Origin: Silurus meridionalis
Taxonomy: Eukaryota > Chordata > Actinopteri > Siluriformes > Siluridae
Assembly (NCBI RefSeq): GCF_014805685.1
Contig: NC_060900.1
Location: 3,900,601-3,964,600, forward strand
Direction: 5' to 3'
Length of the DNA: 64,000 bases
The position numbers and the translations under genes were made by a program. Shown here piece after piece: positions 24,572 to 41,079 of the stretch. The notes beneath the pieces were generated by a model that was not told the origin of the DNA, did no database searches, and saw only the letters and a program-made list of their open reading frames with translations. Positions within the stretch are counted from its first letter, which is position 1; each line of letters starts with the position of its first letter.

Positions 24572-24860
24572 TGCATGGTAGCTCAGTGGCTAAGGTTCTG
24601 ATTAGTTAGGGTTCAAGCCCCAGTATAACCTAGCTTGGGCCCTTGAGCGAGGCTCTTAACCCTTTGAGCACCCTGCGCTCTGACCCCAGATTCCTAACAT
24701 CGCTGAAATATGAAAGATTTTTGATCGGAAGGTTGTGAGTTTAAATCCCAGCAACACCATGTTGCCACTGCTGGGCTCTTGAGTATGGCTCTTAAGTCTC
24801 AACTGCTCAAGTTGTGTATATGATGTAATTGTAAGTCGCTCTGTATAAGGGGCTTCAGCC
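24572..24860 (+). mobile_element. two adjacent tRNA-derived SINE segments
   Basis: The first segment has ATGGTAGCTCAGTGGCTAAGG and GGGTTCAAGCCCC. The second begins near 24721 with GATCGGAAGGTTGTGAGTTT and ends with AAGTCGCTCTGTATAAGGGG and CAAATGCC. Probably two tandem or fused copies. Confidence 0.65.
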
Positions 24861-25497
24861 AAATGCCATAGATATAAAAACCAAAACCGAATCTTTACCT
24901 CTGAGTGTTACAAAGACCTGAAACTGGAGACTCTCTCCGTAAATGGTAGAAAACGTCACTGTATCAACATCTACAGTGGGTTTTTTTGTAAACAAGCTCC
25001 TGTATTGTTTGCTAAGTTGCTAATCAACATACCAAAAATATTCAAAATTCCTTTTTGCTTATTTTTTCTCTCCGTTTCATTGTTTTTGCTGCTAATGACT
25101 GGGTAACAACACTCAAACCCGAAGCTATTTTTAGTTACGCAGCTCGTATGGACTTTTAAACTTGGACAGGAGGCAGGAAAAATCCCTGAAGCAATAAATT
25201 CTACATGAAGAAACGGCGAGATGTGAAGCGATAGTAATATTTAAGTGGGGCGACCCGTAATGCAAATCTGATTGATTTTTCCTTTAATTATTGAAGGCAT
25301 GTCAAAAGCTTCAGTTTAACGTTGAATATCAGAGCACGGGAAGAACGTCCTCTCTAGCGGTACCAAAACGTTTTTGCATCATTGGACCAGTTTCACCCAG
25401 TTCCACCCCCAGACCCCCTACAGACTGCAGAATCCCCCGCTCGCAAGAGGTCTGTTGGGGGGTTTCTTTATATTGTCAAACACAATAATGTGCACAT

Positions 25498-25499
25498 TA

Positions 25500-25548
<49 letters not shown>
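25498..25548. repeat. (TTA)n microsatellite
   Basis: About 17 TTA units, followed by 150 bases of AT-rich near-palindromic TTAATTA words. Confidence 0.95.
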
Positions 25549-26069
25549 CAAAGTATATGATTGAATTATTAATTCAATTACTAATTGATAAGCTAATTTA
25601 AATAATAATTAATTACCCAATTTAATTACTAATCAGTAAACATATTTATTTCTTCATGAAATGAATTAAAATTAATTAATGTCATTTAAAAAATGATAAA
25701 AATATATATATGGTGATGTGTATGCATATCTTGATGCATAGCCAACAATACGATACATTAAAGACACATATGAAGCAGGAAAAACTATGATGCTCTGCAA
25801 TTCAGTATGGTGCAGATAGTTCACTTTGATTTCTTTGGTTCAGACAGACAGCAAATCTTTAGTTTACTTAAGTGATTTTTGACTTCTAACTCATGGCCCT
25901 TTAACAAACAGGCCTTTGTAGTACGAAAAAAAAAAAAAAAAAGATTAAATAAAACCAGATGTTCTTTTCCCGTTCCATCTCCAGGAAGCTGCAGATCTAC
26001 CTCTTCCATGTTCATCTATGTGACTCTTTAAAGGCTACGCCTCGGCCTTCTTGAGAAACAGTTTGGAAA

Positions 26070-26560
26070 CCGTGAGCCCTTAAAAAGCTGTAGTTTTAAC
26101 CAATCAGATTTAGAGGGCCATCTAGCAGGCGTCCAACAACATTGGCATGTTCAAACCATATCTGTAGCAAGTTGCACATGCTTAAATATATTCATGTGGA
26201 TTTAATAGCTGTTTTGTTTTACAATAGCTGACAGAGGAGAAGGTATTAAATTTATAGATCACCTTTCAAAGAAAATCTGGGCATCTTGAGGAAAAGTCAC
26301 CCAAAACAGTCCAAAACAGTTGTTAAATATTTTTATGAACCAATTATACTTTAATGTTTTCTTTCCTGTAGAATTTACACAAAAACACACAATTTGCCTT
26401 CAATTCAAATCCCCTTGAAAATGGTAATTCCAGGGGTTTCCATGGTCGGAGGTCATTTTATGAGGTTAATATAATAGTTGTGGCTGCAGTGAAAGAAGAC
26501 GTGTTGAATTGTGCTCATTGTGTTTCTTGCTTTAGTGATGCCATTTATTCTCGCTGTATG
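26070..26560 (+). repeat. dispersed element copy 1 (pair with 61940-62440)
   Basis: Shares with 61940-62440, in order: AACCAATCAGATT, TCTGTAGCAAGTTGCAC, GCTGACAGAG, TTTCAAAGAAAATCTGG, CACACAATTTGCCTTCA and GACGTGTTGAATTGTG. This copy has more frame breaks in the short coding part. Confidence 0.6.
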
Positions 26561-27403
26561 AGATGCTGTGTGTGATTCTGCTTCTCCATAATATCGATGC
26601 TTTTTATAGCCATGGTGTCATAATGATAGTATTAAGAGGTGGACTGATCAGGCAGGACACCACTGAAGGCGTAGGTGTGAAATGCACAACCCTCTCCACA
26701 CCCAGTTTGAAATCTTCATCACAGTAGACACTTTGAGATCAAGTGTCTGAGTATGTCCGAGCTAAAATGACTCTCCACTTTCTGACCAATCAGATCAAAG
26801 AATTCAAGAGAGCCGTGGTCTACAGGAATGATTGTACAATAGTATTGTACTGTTTTGCCAGCCGTTCTTTTCTTTTTTTTTTATGGCTATATTTTGCCTT
26901 CAAAAACGCTGACCTGTCTGATACAGAACATGTAAACACCGAACTATCTCTGGCTTTAACACAGACCCACACACTCTCTCAAACACACACACACCCAAAG
27001 GCTTTACTTGTATCTGATCTGCACACACTACCTTCTCTGTTTTGCTGCTTCTCTTTGGCCCGGCTTTCTGACGGTTTTTGGCAAATAAATAAATAAAATA
27101 TTCAGTGGAAATAAATAAATAAATAAATAATCCAAATCAAAGAAACAAATACTTATGCCAGAAGCTATTTTTGTAACACTAAAGAAAACAAGTGGGTTTT
27201 TTTTCATGCTTTTTTGCCCACCCCCCTCTCCCCATATCATGTAGAACCATCCCTGAGAAATAAAGATATCAGTCCAAAAAGAACAAGAAGCGGTGGAAGA
27301 GCGCAGGAGCCAAATCCATAGAGAGCGTCAGCGTTTGCCTTTTCGATCAAAGCGCGTAACCTATTCATGCTAAGATTTTCCTCTTACAGCAAACACAACA
27401 TGA

Positions 27404-27406
<3 letters not shown>

Positions 27407-27442
<36 letters not shown>
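27407..27442. repeat. (CT)n microsatellite
   Basis: About 36 bases of CT. Confidence 0.95.
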
Positions 27443-27445
<3 letters not shown>

Positions 27446-27599
27446 GCCCAAATCTGTGTTTCAGACATAATCTTAGTCTAAATTAAATCGCCAGCTCTTT
27501 GATGGACCCATAGTGTAACATCATGACTCGAACCTGAAACCTATTTTATATAATATATATGTCTAAGGCAGGAGTGTCTAATCTTTTTCACAAAGCGCC

Positions 27600-28027
27600 A
27601 CAAATTCCAACCAATCAGGGGCCACATCTGATAGTCATTGAAATCGTGATATAAACAGGTAGAATTGTTTTGTGTTTTGCTTGGTTGAAATGAAAACCTG
27701 CACCCACACTGGCGTTTTGTAAAAAGATTGCACACCCCTGGTCCAAGGTCTTGTTTGGTTGTTTTTATCGCTTTGTTAGTCCCATGGGAACTTTGTGCCA
27801 CGTTGAAATTAAAAAAGGACGTCCTTATAATGTAGGTAGTGCGGTTTTGTGTGAAAAAAAAATTGGGTGGTGTAGGTTCCTGGGATGTTTTCTCATCAAA
27901 ATGATATTAATCCTAATTTTAGGACAGCATTCGAGAAAATTCCCAGGACGCACTGCAATTTTGGACATTGGAATGCCCTAGACAGTTCGAAGAGAAAAAA
28001 AAGTCTCTAAATTTTGTGGAACTAGAA
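27600..28027 (+). repeat. dispersed repeat copy 2 (pair with 23842-24308)
   Basis: A direct copy about 3.75 kb from the first. It lacks the left foldback arm and 9 bases of copy 1 near GAAGTTAAAAATCG. High similarity suggests recent spread or local duplication. Confidence 0.85.
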
Positions 28028-28149
28028 AAATCCCATTGGTGCCACTGTTACAAAGAAAGAAAGGTGCTTTATACTTTTCACGTGTGCTTTATAGCAGAAC
28101 ATTCTGTCTTCGCACATCCCAACGATGTTAGGAAGTGCCCCAGAGCGTT

Positions 28150-28262
28150 AATTTGGGTTTAAGAGCCCCAGAAATGGCAGTTTGGTGATACCAGGGCTTG
28201 AACCCCCCGACCTTCTGATCACTAACCAAGAGCTTTAACCACTGAAGTACCACCATCACAAG
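28150..28262 (-). mobile_element. tRNA-derived SINE head fragment
   Basis: In minus sense, GTGGTACTTCAGTGGTTAAA is followed by GAAGGTCGGGGGGTTCAAGC, matching A and B boxes. The body is mostly missing. Confidence 0.55.
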
Positions 28263-28324
28263 TGCACCATGGGTCCCACAGCTTTAACTGATGCCGATGT
28301 ATACCGCCAGCTTCTGAATTGCCA

Positions 28325-28790
28325 TCGTATCCCCAGATGAGTTTGAAACGCTGTCAAAAGTTGTCTGCGCTAACGCGTACTGAAATCCATGCTGCTCGAT
28401 TAGCCGACGTCGAGCAACGCCTACGGTTTCCATTCATCCCGGAAAGCCGAGCGAAGACGGAACCGTCGGAGGCCGTGTTAATTGGAGGACGCGTGGCAGA
28501 GTGCCAGGACACGCAAACGCCAGCAAGGGGTAGGGTTTTGTGCAGGACGGCGAGGCTCAGCACTAAACGGGTCAGTTTATTAGGCGTACGATGTGCAGGG
28601 GTCACAAGGGGGACGAGCGAAAAAGCAGCACCGAACTATTCTAATAGCGTCGTATGTTTGCATTCGGGCCTCTGCGTTTTACATCCAGATCACTTTCTGG
28701 CAAGGTCTGGCCCGCGGGCAACACGCTCAACCGCATCCTCCAGCGCATCGATTCATCTTCACGAGGCTGCTAATGAAGACTGAACATATT
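28325..28790. other. GC-rich unique block downstream of egr3
   Basis: Distinctly more CpG-rich than its surroundings and free of known repeats; both strands are incidentally open (154 codons plus, 83 codons minus). No recognisable domain in either frame. Could be a conserved regulatory element 3' of egr3 or a relic; undetermined. Confidence 0.3.
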
Positions 28791-28886
28791 GACATAGTGA
28801 CATATTGACATATTGACACACACACACACACATGCGCACAAACACACGCTACACAAATGTTCTTTTTGTTCCAAATAACCTTATGG

Positions 28887-28892
28887 TTTATT
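28887..28892 (-). terminator. candidate egr3 poly(A) signal AATAAA
   Basis: AATAAA on the minus strand about 2.2 kb past the egr3 stop codon, followed by GGTTATTTGG-type sequence. The implied 3'UTR length is similar to that of mammalian EGR3. Other A/T-rich hexamers exist, so this is only the most plausible site. Confidence 0.4.
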
Positions 28893-29159
28893 TCTTTAAT
28901 AAACACATCATTCAGTGTGTCTCCATCTTTGTATATTATGCACAAAAACAATAAATTCAGGACGTAGGATGCATCAGGTTTGACACTGTCGGACAACGTT
29001 TTTTTTTGTATTTTTTTTCTTTTTTAAACGCACACACATACATAAAAAAAAAAAAAACACACATTCTACATTATGTACACAGTCTTCAGAAATGTACGTA
29101 CATTAACACACCCTTTTGCATCCAGCGGGATCTGGGAGTGCGGAGGATAGAGAGAGAGA

Positions 29160-29173
29160 GCGTGCGTGTGTGT

Positions 29174-29209
<36 letters not shown>

Positions 29210-29213
29210 ATGC

Positions 29214-29243
<30 letters not shown>
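29160..29243. repeat. interrupted (GT)n microsatellite
   Basis: GT tract with CTG and ACATGC interruptions, within the probable egr3 3'UTR. Confidence 0.93.
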
Positions 29244-29244
<1 letters not shown>

Positions 29245-31126
29245 TTATTCGCATGGACACACGCTGTAATACTGAAGCGCATTGCTTTTTCCTGTACATT
29301 CGTAGTAGAAAAACACAGAGCAGCCGTGTGTTTGGATGGACGACTGTACAGAAGACTCTCGGATAATCCGAATCTCTCAGGAGTTCCTTGTAGGAGGAAG
29401 AACAAATAAATGAAAGAAAAAACAACAACAACAACAACAACGGATACAACATTAAGGGAGCTGTAAAGGAAGAAAGAAAATAGAACAAAACATACAGAAA
29501 TGAACGAAAAAATAAACAAAAAAAAATAATGAAACGTCTGAACGGCGTTCATCGAAAAGCATCTCTGATGGCATGCATATGGCTGAATTTCAGTCAGGAT
29601 GTCGGTGTCCCGGATCAGCCGTGTGTTAAGGCTGTTCTTTTTTTTTTTTTTTAATGGTTTAGGCTGTGTGTGTGTGTGTGTGAGAGTATGTGAGCGTGTG
29701 TTCGAACGTGTGCCGAACAAACAGAACGCGAGACGTAGCAAAGAGAAACCAATGGCGACTCGATGAGTCATCATTGAAACAACAGCTACAGCACCGACGA
29801 CGACACGAAACGGAAATATCATCATGAGCACGAACGTTTCACATTTCACATCGGTTTTTTTTTCTTTTTTTCTTTTTCGACTCCCTGTGACCCCGAGGGT
29901 TTCGGGCTCACGCGTATTGCTCGCAGAAATGTCCTTTCGCTTCAGTGCTTCGTCCAGACACGCTACCGACGTGCAGAAAAGGAAATAAAAAATATCCGTC
30001 ACTGTTACAGAGGAAAATAAAAACATATCAAAACGATGAAATGGCAGGACGATTGCAAATCTCAGCTTTAAACAGAGCACGTGGAAGGCTTTCGGGCCTT
30101 TCCGTGTCACGTACTTTACACTTTTATACTTTCTCTTCATTTTAGGCTAATAAGTAAACCGCATTTAGTGAGCTCGGATGCCAAAACGCACGCTTGCTTT
30201 AGTTGTTTTGGTTTTTCGTGCTATTGTACAGCCAATCTGTCACTGTTTACCAACCAGGCATCCCAGATCCTCTTAATTGTACTGATGGGATTTTGAGATA
30301 TTTCAAATAATGTGGACTAAAAAAAAACACTCTTCTTTTCACGGTGATGATATTTGAGGCTTTCCCTGCAACTTCCACAGTCCAGTCACTTCGCCATAAC
30401 AATCCCTGCGACACTCAATGAGAATGACGAGACAAAATCAATTGGCTGGAGGATTGAGACTGATTTGGCACATTTCCGTAAAAAAAAAAATCATTAAATA
30501 ATGTACAGGCAGTGTTTTTTAAAAGAAAAAAACAACAAAAAACAAATGACAAGTGCAGCCCAAACGAAACATTAATAAAGTTAAAATTAAATTGCATTTT
30601 TTTTTAAATATATATATAGATTTTTGATTAGCCATCGACAAACATGGTGTAAAAAAATAATCGACGCCAAGTGTTGGTTAGCTTGTATTCTCTAGTACAT
30701 TTTTTCGAAATGGGACCCAGACGGTAATATCAGTGGAGTGTGAAGGGTCCATGGAGCCGGAAGTGAGGACTCCCTGAGCCTGTAATGCTTTTTCCGAAAA
30801 GAAAAGAAAAATTGCCCTGTTTTTTGTTTTTTCCCTGGAATGACCTGACTGTCCACCGGCTGCTACCCCGTTCTGCTATTCTCCCTGCCATGAAACACTA
30901 GTGTGCCCCCTCGACCCCTTGGGTAAGGGCATACGTGAACGTGATTACACCACCTTATATAAAAAAACGAAACAAAACAAAACAAAAAAAACCATTGTAA
31001 CCAAAAAACTAATGCATGAAGGGAGGGAGAGTTTGTAAGAGTCAATAGCTAGGCCTTTCTGAAGAAAGGAAAAAGCTCAGTTTCATCGTCCCCCATTCTT
31101 CTCGAACACTAGTGACAGTCTCGGTC

Positions 31127-35433
<4,307 letters not shown>

Positions 35434-35819
35434 AGCAAGTTCAATCAAGGGGCTCGTGTCGGCGACTGCGCGCGGGCTCCAACTCGCCCGCGGTCTCCTC
35501 CAGGCTCTCGCGCTCGTCTGCAGTCAAAAAAACGTAATAGCAAAAAATAGAAGAAAAGAAAAAAAGCACACACACACAAAAAAAAATCCTTTGAGTAATT
35601 CTTTGTATCCAAGTCCCCCTGGTCGAAGAGAAGATGCCCTAACTCTCAACTCAACTTAACTCAAATCAACCTTCTTCTTTTTTTGTCTTTCTTTTTTAAT
35701 GAATTCTCCTTTCAATTCTGCATTGCTTGGTTGCTGGTTGTTTGTTGTTGATGTTGTTATTGTATTGTTTGTAAGTCTCGGAGTCGAGTCTCTCGCGCTA
35801 GGAGCTTGTTGATGGTTGC

Positions 35820-36120
35820 ACGAGCGCGCTCACTGACTTGACTGCTCGCTGTGTCGCTCGGCCGAGGGAACTCCAACGCTTTTGCCTGGTTCAAGCCAGG
35901 AGAGGAAGGGCGGAACGAAAACGTGACGTAGATGCCCATACATGGAGACACAAAAGGGAGCCGCGGCCGCGACGGCACGACGTCACAATGGAAGCGCCTC
36001 GTAGTGGAAAACGTATCGGAGAGACACCGCGGCCGCGTCCCAAACCGCCGGCGCGTATCCGCGGGCAGCCACCGCGCGCTCCGGCGCCGTTCCTGTTCCC
36101 GACCTAGGGAACTGTTTAAC
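35820..36120 (-). promoter_or_regulatory. egr3: egr3 proximal CpG-rich promoter
   Basis: A sharp GC- and CpG-rich island about 400-700 bases upstream of the egr3 ATG, in AT-rich surroundings. It holds a CRE-like TGACGTA (35924-35930), GACGTCA (35979-35985) and a CArG-like CCATACATGG (35936-35945, one mismatch). No clear TATA box on the minus strand. The transcription start is not directly visible. Confidence 0.55.
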
Positions 36121-36404
36121 TGCGGGGGGGATCGGTTTGGGACCGAGCCTCGGTAAAAAAGAAACATGCAGGAGCGAGTTTCTTTTTAATACTTTATTTT
36201 ATTATAATTTTATTCTATAACCATTTAGTGATGAATGCATGGAGGAATGGAGAAAATATTTCAATACGAGCCATGTAGACTGAGCCATGTATTATGCTCA
36301 AGTTATAACGTTTAATAGGATCAATTAATGAATTGCCAAATTTTAGGATTAATAGTGCACTCCGTGATCATAAAATGAATGTAAAACGCACGCGTGTGTG
36401 ATTA

Positions 36405-36412
36405 TGACGTCA
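36405..36412. promoter_or_regulatory. perfect CRE palindrome upstream of egr3
   Basis: TGACGTCA about 1.0 kb upstream of the egr3 start codon, consistent with CREB responsiveness of an immediate-early gene. Function is inferred. Confidence 0.4.
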
Positions 36413-36814
36413 TAAAGATCAAACAAATGAATGAATAGCTGCTCAAACCGGGTCAAAAAGTCATTCCAAGGACCCCCAAACTCCCCAAACTTATTAGAAT
36501 CCCTCAAACTACCCATGCAACTTTTTAATTAATAATTAGATTTGATTTATTTTCTCTAGAATGCACTCATCGTACAATATAAATAGCTGTTATAAATAAT
36601 AATAATAATAATATGCATGCCTTCTTTTGCTACAACTTTGAGAAATAGGGATTCTGTACTAAACAATGTTATCCACTCCTCAGATTATAATCTCTGTCTT
36701 TCTCTTCTCCTGCTGGAGGAATCATTTCACTGTCTGAAGCCCATCAGTGAAGATGAGACGCGGAAGAAGAAGAAATTAAAAAAAAATACACAGTTGTAAA
36801 TACATTGAGGGCAA

Positions 36815-36965
36815 CCAGCCAATCAGAGAGCGAGGCTTGTGACCGCGCGCGCTCCGTGCCGAATGTGGAAAGTCCATATAAGTCGCGCATGTCCGGCTCC
36901 GCCCTCCTTCCTGCCCTTATATGGTCAACACATTTCCGCCTGAGCGACCTGGTGGAAAAGAGATC
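36815..36965. promoter_or_regulatory. upstream SRE-like module of egr3
   Basis: CCAATCAG (CCAAT box), CCATATAAGT (36874-36883, near-CArG), a GC-box-like CCGCCC stretch, a perfect CArG CCTTATATGG (36915-36924) and an ETS-type core (CGGAAATG on the minus strand, 36931-36938) fall within about 150 bases. CArG plus adjacent ETS is the serum-response architecture known for EGR family promoters. It could be a distal enhancer or an alternative promoter with a long 5'UTR. Confidence 0.5.
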
Positions 36966-37138
36966 GGAACCTGCCGCCATTAAAGGAACCGCAGAGGCCA
37001 AACGTCATGGGTCATATTTCATGTCCTTTAAGTCTCGAGGAAAAAGAAAGAGATAAAAAAAAAAAAAGAAAAACTTTTTTATTTGTAATTTTATTCCAAG
37101 TAACACTTTTTTTTAACAGTTGCATTTTGATTTGGGTA

Positions 37139-37152
37139 TGATAATAATAATG

Positions 37153-37206
<54 letters not shown>
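37139..37206. repeat. (TAA)n microsatellite
   Basis: About 22 TAA units with one TGA interruption. Confidence 0.95.
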
Positions 37207-37210
<4 letters not shown>

Positions 37211-38159
37211 GTTTGTCACAGGTAAGGATGTATAAATGAAGTCATCCCGAAAATAATGAATAAATATATAACATACTGTATATTATTTGCTACGGAACAA
37301 ACAAGCAAACAAACAAACAAACAAATAAACAAAAAAAAGTACATGACACAATGCTAATAATGATTATTATATATAGCTGTGTGTAGGATGGACATACTTC
37401 ACTGTACACTGGCCAATTAGGAGGCCGGAGAATCCCGAGAGACCGCTCATGTGTCCAGCGAAAAAATTCTCCATTCCTGAGCCTTGGCCAATCAGTGAGG
37501 CAGTGAGCCGCTCTTATTATCGACACTGAGTAAAACTCCAGGCTGCCATGCATGCGCTGGAACGGATGCTGATGCAATATGGAAAGAGAGAAAGAGAGAG
37601 AGAGAAAGATAAAGTTACAATTTGGACTGCAAATCAGCCTGACATCTGCATGCCGGCTACAAGCCTGTCAACCGATAGGCCGGAAAAAAAAAATGCACAG
37701 AAGAATAATAAGTTCTTACTTTTTTTTTTTCGTCTCCCTAGAGGCCTTGGAGCACTGCCATCGAGCCCAGGCTACTGGTGTCTCAGCAGGGCCTCAACAA
37801 GCTCCCAAACTAACATCTACTATCTAACTGGGATGAAATTCAGACTCTGCTCGGTGCCACAATGTTCCTCCGGCTGACAGTTTACAGACAGAACTATGAT
37901 ATTAGCCCAGCATACATCAATATTTAATCGGGTGAAAAACAAATTCCGCCTGCTCTTAACAATTTGTCTGGTTTGGAGCTTGTGGCCGAAAAAAGGTGCC
38001 TCGTATAAGTTGACCCACCTCAGCTGAGACCGTGCACTGGATACAAATCCGGAGTAACGGCAAAAGCGGTTCCAAATCCAGAACGTAAAAAATTGATCAA
38101 TGTATTAAAAAAAAAAGAACGTCCACATTTCCATTACTCTGCTTTTCGAATCATGATCC

Positions 38160-38312
38160 GACTCGTTTACATTTATGGCATTTGGCAGAGATGCTTATCC
38201 AGAAGGAACTTACACTTATCTCTCTTAAGGGCTTTTGCTCGAAAAACGGCTGGGATTTGAACTCTCAACCTTCCAGACAGACGTCCAACGTCTCAACCAT
38301 AGAGCTCCAATG
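38160..38312 (-). mobile_element. tRNA-derived SINE
   Basis: In minus sense it has GGTTGAGACGTTGGACG and GGAAGGTTGAGAGTTCAAAT, then a tail with CTGGATAAGCATCTCTGCC and AAATGCC. Part of the body is missing. Confidence 0.6.
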
Positions 38313-39100
38313 ATTTCTATGATTTCTATACAATAATTGCGAAATAACGTGAATCCTTCAATTGGGCGTAATCATGTAAGGTATTAATGATAAACGAGCT
38401 CTCTGGATGAGAAACTAAGGTTAAAAATAATAACAGGAAACTTTCATGTGTAACACGCTCATAAAAACAGAAAGTTTTTAGATGAATGGACAAAGAAGTA
38501 ATCATCTATAACACAGGTTCAGCGATATGAGTCTTTACTTTTAATAAAACCGATCATATCCGTAGCCTGATGGACCAAAAAACCCCCACACCAAATTCAG
38601 CTTCCTTCCTTCGTGTCCAGTGAATGTGATCAGGTTTAAATAACTCACAACACAATCATTGTCTTATTTATAGCCGTAAACAAGCCATTAATGGTTGAGC
38701 GAACGAAAGCCGCCATTCAGTCGCATCAGTTGGACCGATCGACATCCGTTCTTTATATAAGTGAATCTTCAGGCGTGTTTGTTTAGTGAAAATTGTTCTC
38801 CAACAGCCATTTAAAGCTGGTCTATTTTGTAATACTTTCCCCATTACATTAAATGGTACAGTCCCTATATTTAACTGACCTTTACCTCCACCTGGCCTAG
38901 TTAATCCCACACAACCGAAGTGTTGCCAAAATCGCTACACACTGCTCCAATCTCTCAAATTAATCGCCTTGGCAATTGACACTAATACAGATACTAGACG
39001 CTGGAGACTTGGCCCTAATGAAGCGAAAATAGAGTGAGTGGGAGAGGGGTCTGAATCATGAGTGTATCAGGGGCCGTGGTAAACATAGACACGAAACAGC

Positions 39101-39133
<33 letters not shown>

Positions 39134-40248
39134 TGCACATACACCGGGGAATCCAATGGCTCGTTGCCACAGTATGGGTGGGCTGTAACATGTGTAGGTG
39201 ATAGCGTTAAGATAGCATGACATAGCAGGATTTGTCATCAGGGGATTCCTACGGGTTCTCCAGCTCCACACGATCGGAAATATCCTACGATCCAATCAGG
39301 ATACGAAGGCTGCTTTTCGTTTTGGTGCGGGTTAAGATAGCGAATCAGAAACAAAAAATAACCTCACATATGTTGTATTGTTGTGGGTGGGGATCATCAT
39401 CTAAACTTCTTCAGATTTTCAAAAGAAGAATCATATCATAGGGTTGCATCTTATCTCCTTCCCCCCTCCCTCAACATTTCATGATAGGAAAGAGAGAAAT
39501 CTGGATGATGCCAGAACCCAGTACTTGGCATGTATGCACGTCTTGGTAGCTCTTTCCATTTCACAGATATTTCATTCATATTGAACAAGGAAGGCCATTG
39601 GCAGCACCAGTTGGGTGGCAGTTGGAGCAGCATGGCAGCAAACACTGAAAGTGAGAATGAAGACTCGATTATTTGAATATGACTTTTTATAGACTAAAAC
39701 AGAGGAAGTAGAACGTTTTTTTCTTTTTCGTATTATTATTCTTCCACCGCCTGATGCCATGACGTGTATAGCTTGGCAAACCTGCCCTAACACTCACTCA
39801 GTCTGTGCTGAGAACAAATTCACTCTTGTATCTCCTCTTTAATTTTTCTTTGTCCAGTTGGAAAAAAGAAAAAAAAAAATCCAGTTCCTATCAAAATGCT
39901 TTTCCAAGCTTGGCTTTGCCTCTAGGTGCAACACATTTCTAGGCCTGCTCGATTCTGTAATGTTAGGCTTCAGTCTTGTCTTGGGTGTCTTTCCCTCCTG
40001 GGCATGGTTCTTACTTGTTAAAGCTAGTCATTTCTGTCTCGAAGTGCTCCTGAGAAGGACTACTCTCTCTTGTACTCTCCTGTCCTGCAGGCAGAAATAT
40101 GATATTAATGTTTCTCTGAAAATCAGCTTAGTTTTGCCCAATTCCTGTCCAACTGGTGCTCAGATTTATATATTTTTTATTCATGTAACACAAAATGTGG
40201 AAAAGTGATGTATAATAGAAAAGGCTTACTTAATTGAACTGCTTTCAT

Positions 40249-40249
<1 letters not shown>

Positions 40250-40319
<70 letters not shown>
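40250..40319. repeat. (TAGA)17 microsatellite
   Basis: An uninterrupted tetranucleotide tract of about 70 bases flanked by a TTTCATGATAG / GATGAAAGC inverted motif. Confidence 0.96.
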
Positions 40320-40384
40320 GAAAGCAAAGTCATGGTGGAAGTGAAGTTAATGATGGCATTATAGTCGTAATGTGAAATATGAGA

Positions 40385-40735
40385 TGAATGGGATTTAAGC
40401 CCTAGTACTGCTAGCCTGCTACTCTTAGACCCTTGAGCAAGGCCCCTAACACTCTTGCTCCAGGGGCCCTGTATCATGGCTGACCCCCGGCATTCTGACC
40501 TCAAGCTTCCAAACGATCAGTGATATCTGTGAAGAAAGATTTTCACTGTGCTGTAAAGCACATCTACACCGGGAAGGTAGTAGCTTAGTGGTTAAGGCAT
40601 TAGACTTTGAATTAGAAGGTTGTGAGTTCAAATCCAAGCCACACAAAGCCACTGCTGCTGGGCCCTTGAGTAAGGCCCTTAACACCTATAGCTGCTCTGG
40701 ATAAGGATGTCTGCCAAATGGCATCAATGTAAAAA
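40385..40735 (+). mobile_element. two adjacent tRNA-derived SINEs of different subfamilies
   Basis: The first (to about 40560) has the GCTCCAGGGGCCCTGTATCA body and a GAAAGATTTTCACTGTGCTG tail. The second begins GGTAGTAGCTTAGTGGTTAA with GAGTTCAAATCC and ends CTGGATAAGGATGTCTGCC. The two tail types distinguish two subfamilies seen across the window. Confidence 0.7.
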
Positions 40736-41079
40736 AATCAGAAATACATGTGACAACTAAGAGCTTCTGTCTTTTCCTTTCACCGGTTTCCACACAGCTC
40801 TCAAAAACCAATGGATTACAAAAAAGAAAACCATGGATTTGCTATGCTGAAGTTCTGGACTGGCAATTCAGTATTCCTGGGTGAATAGATGCCATTCTAT
40901 GCCATTGCCTCATCAACATGAACTTGAATGCTATTAATATCACAGCACTTTCTAATGTGGCTTATTATTAAATGCATTAATAGGGCTAAAGATGGGTAGA
41001 TGACACACCAACTAAAGTACCACATTTGTTTTTCCTCTAACAGGACATTATGTTTAGTTCTATTATAAAGCTATGAGTC

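Larger units (their letters stand above)
22857..28886. other. bin3-egr3 intergenic interval
   Basis: Begins with the bin3 5'UTR and promoter side, which has no CpG island. The GCGTCCCAAATC to GTGCACTCTTTTAGGGAACG stretch at about 22975-23070 resembles a small fish MITE. It also holds CA and TTA tracts, SINEs, two copies of a dispersed repeat and a GC-rich block at 28325-28790. No exon supported. Confidence 0.6.
28887..31126 (-). other. egr3: probable egr3 3'UTR
   Basis: No coding exon on either strand. It contains ATTTA motifs on the minus strand (29411-29407, 30499-30495, 30609-30605), which fits the unstable mRNA of an immediate-early gene. It also contains an interrupted GT tract at 29160-29243. 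A 345-codon minus-strand open frame here is low-complexity Thr-His, Val and Phe repeat translation and is not a gene. Confidence 0.55.

Noticed and set aside
29103..30140. 345-codon minus-strand open frame
   Set aside because: It translates poly-T, GT and CA repeats in the probable egr3 3'UTR into Phe-, Val- and Thr/His-rich peptide; no domain and no codon bias.
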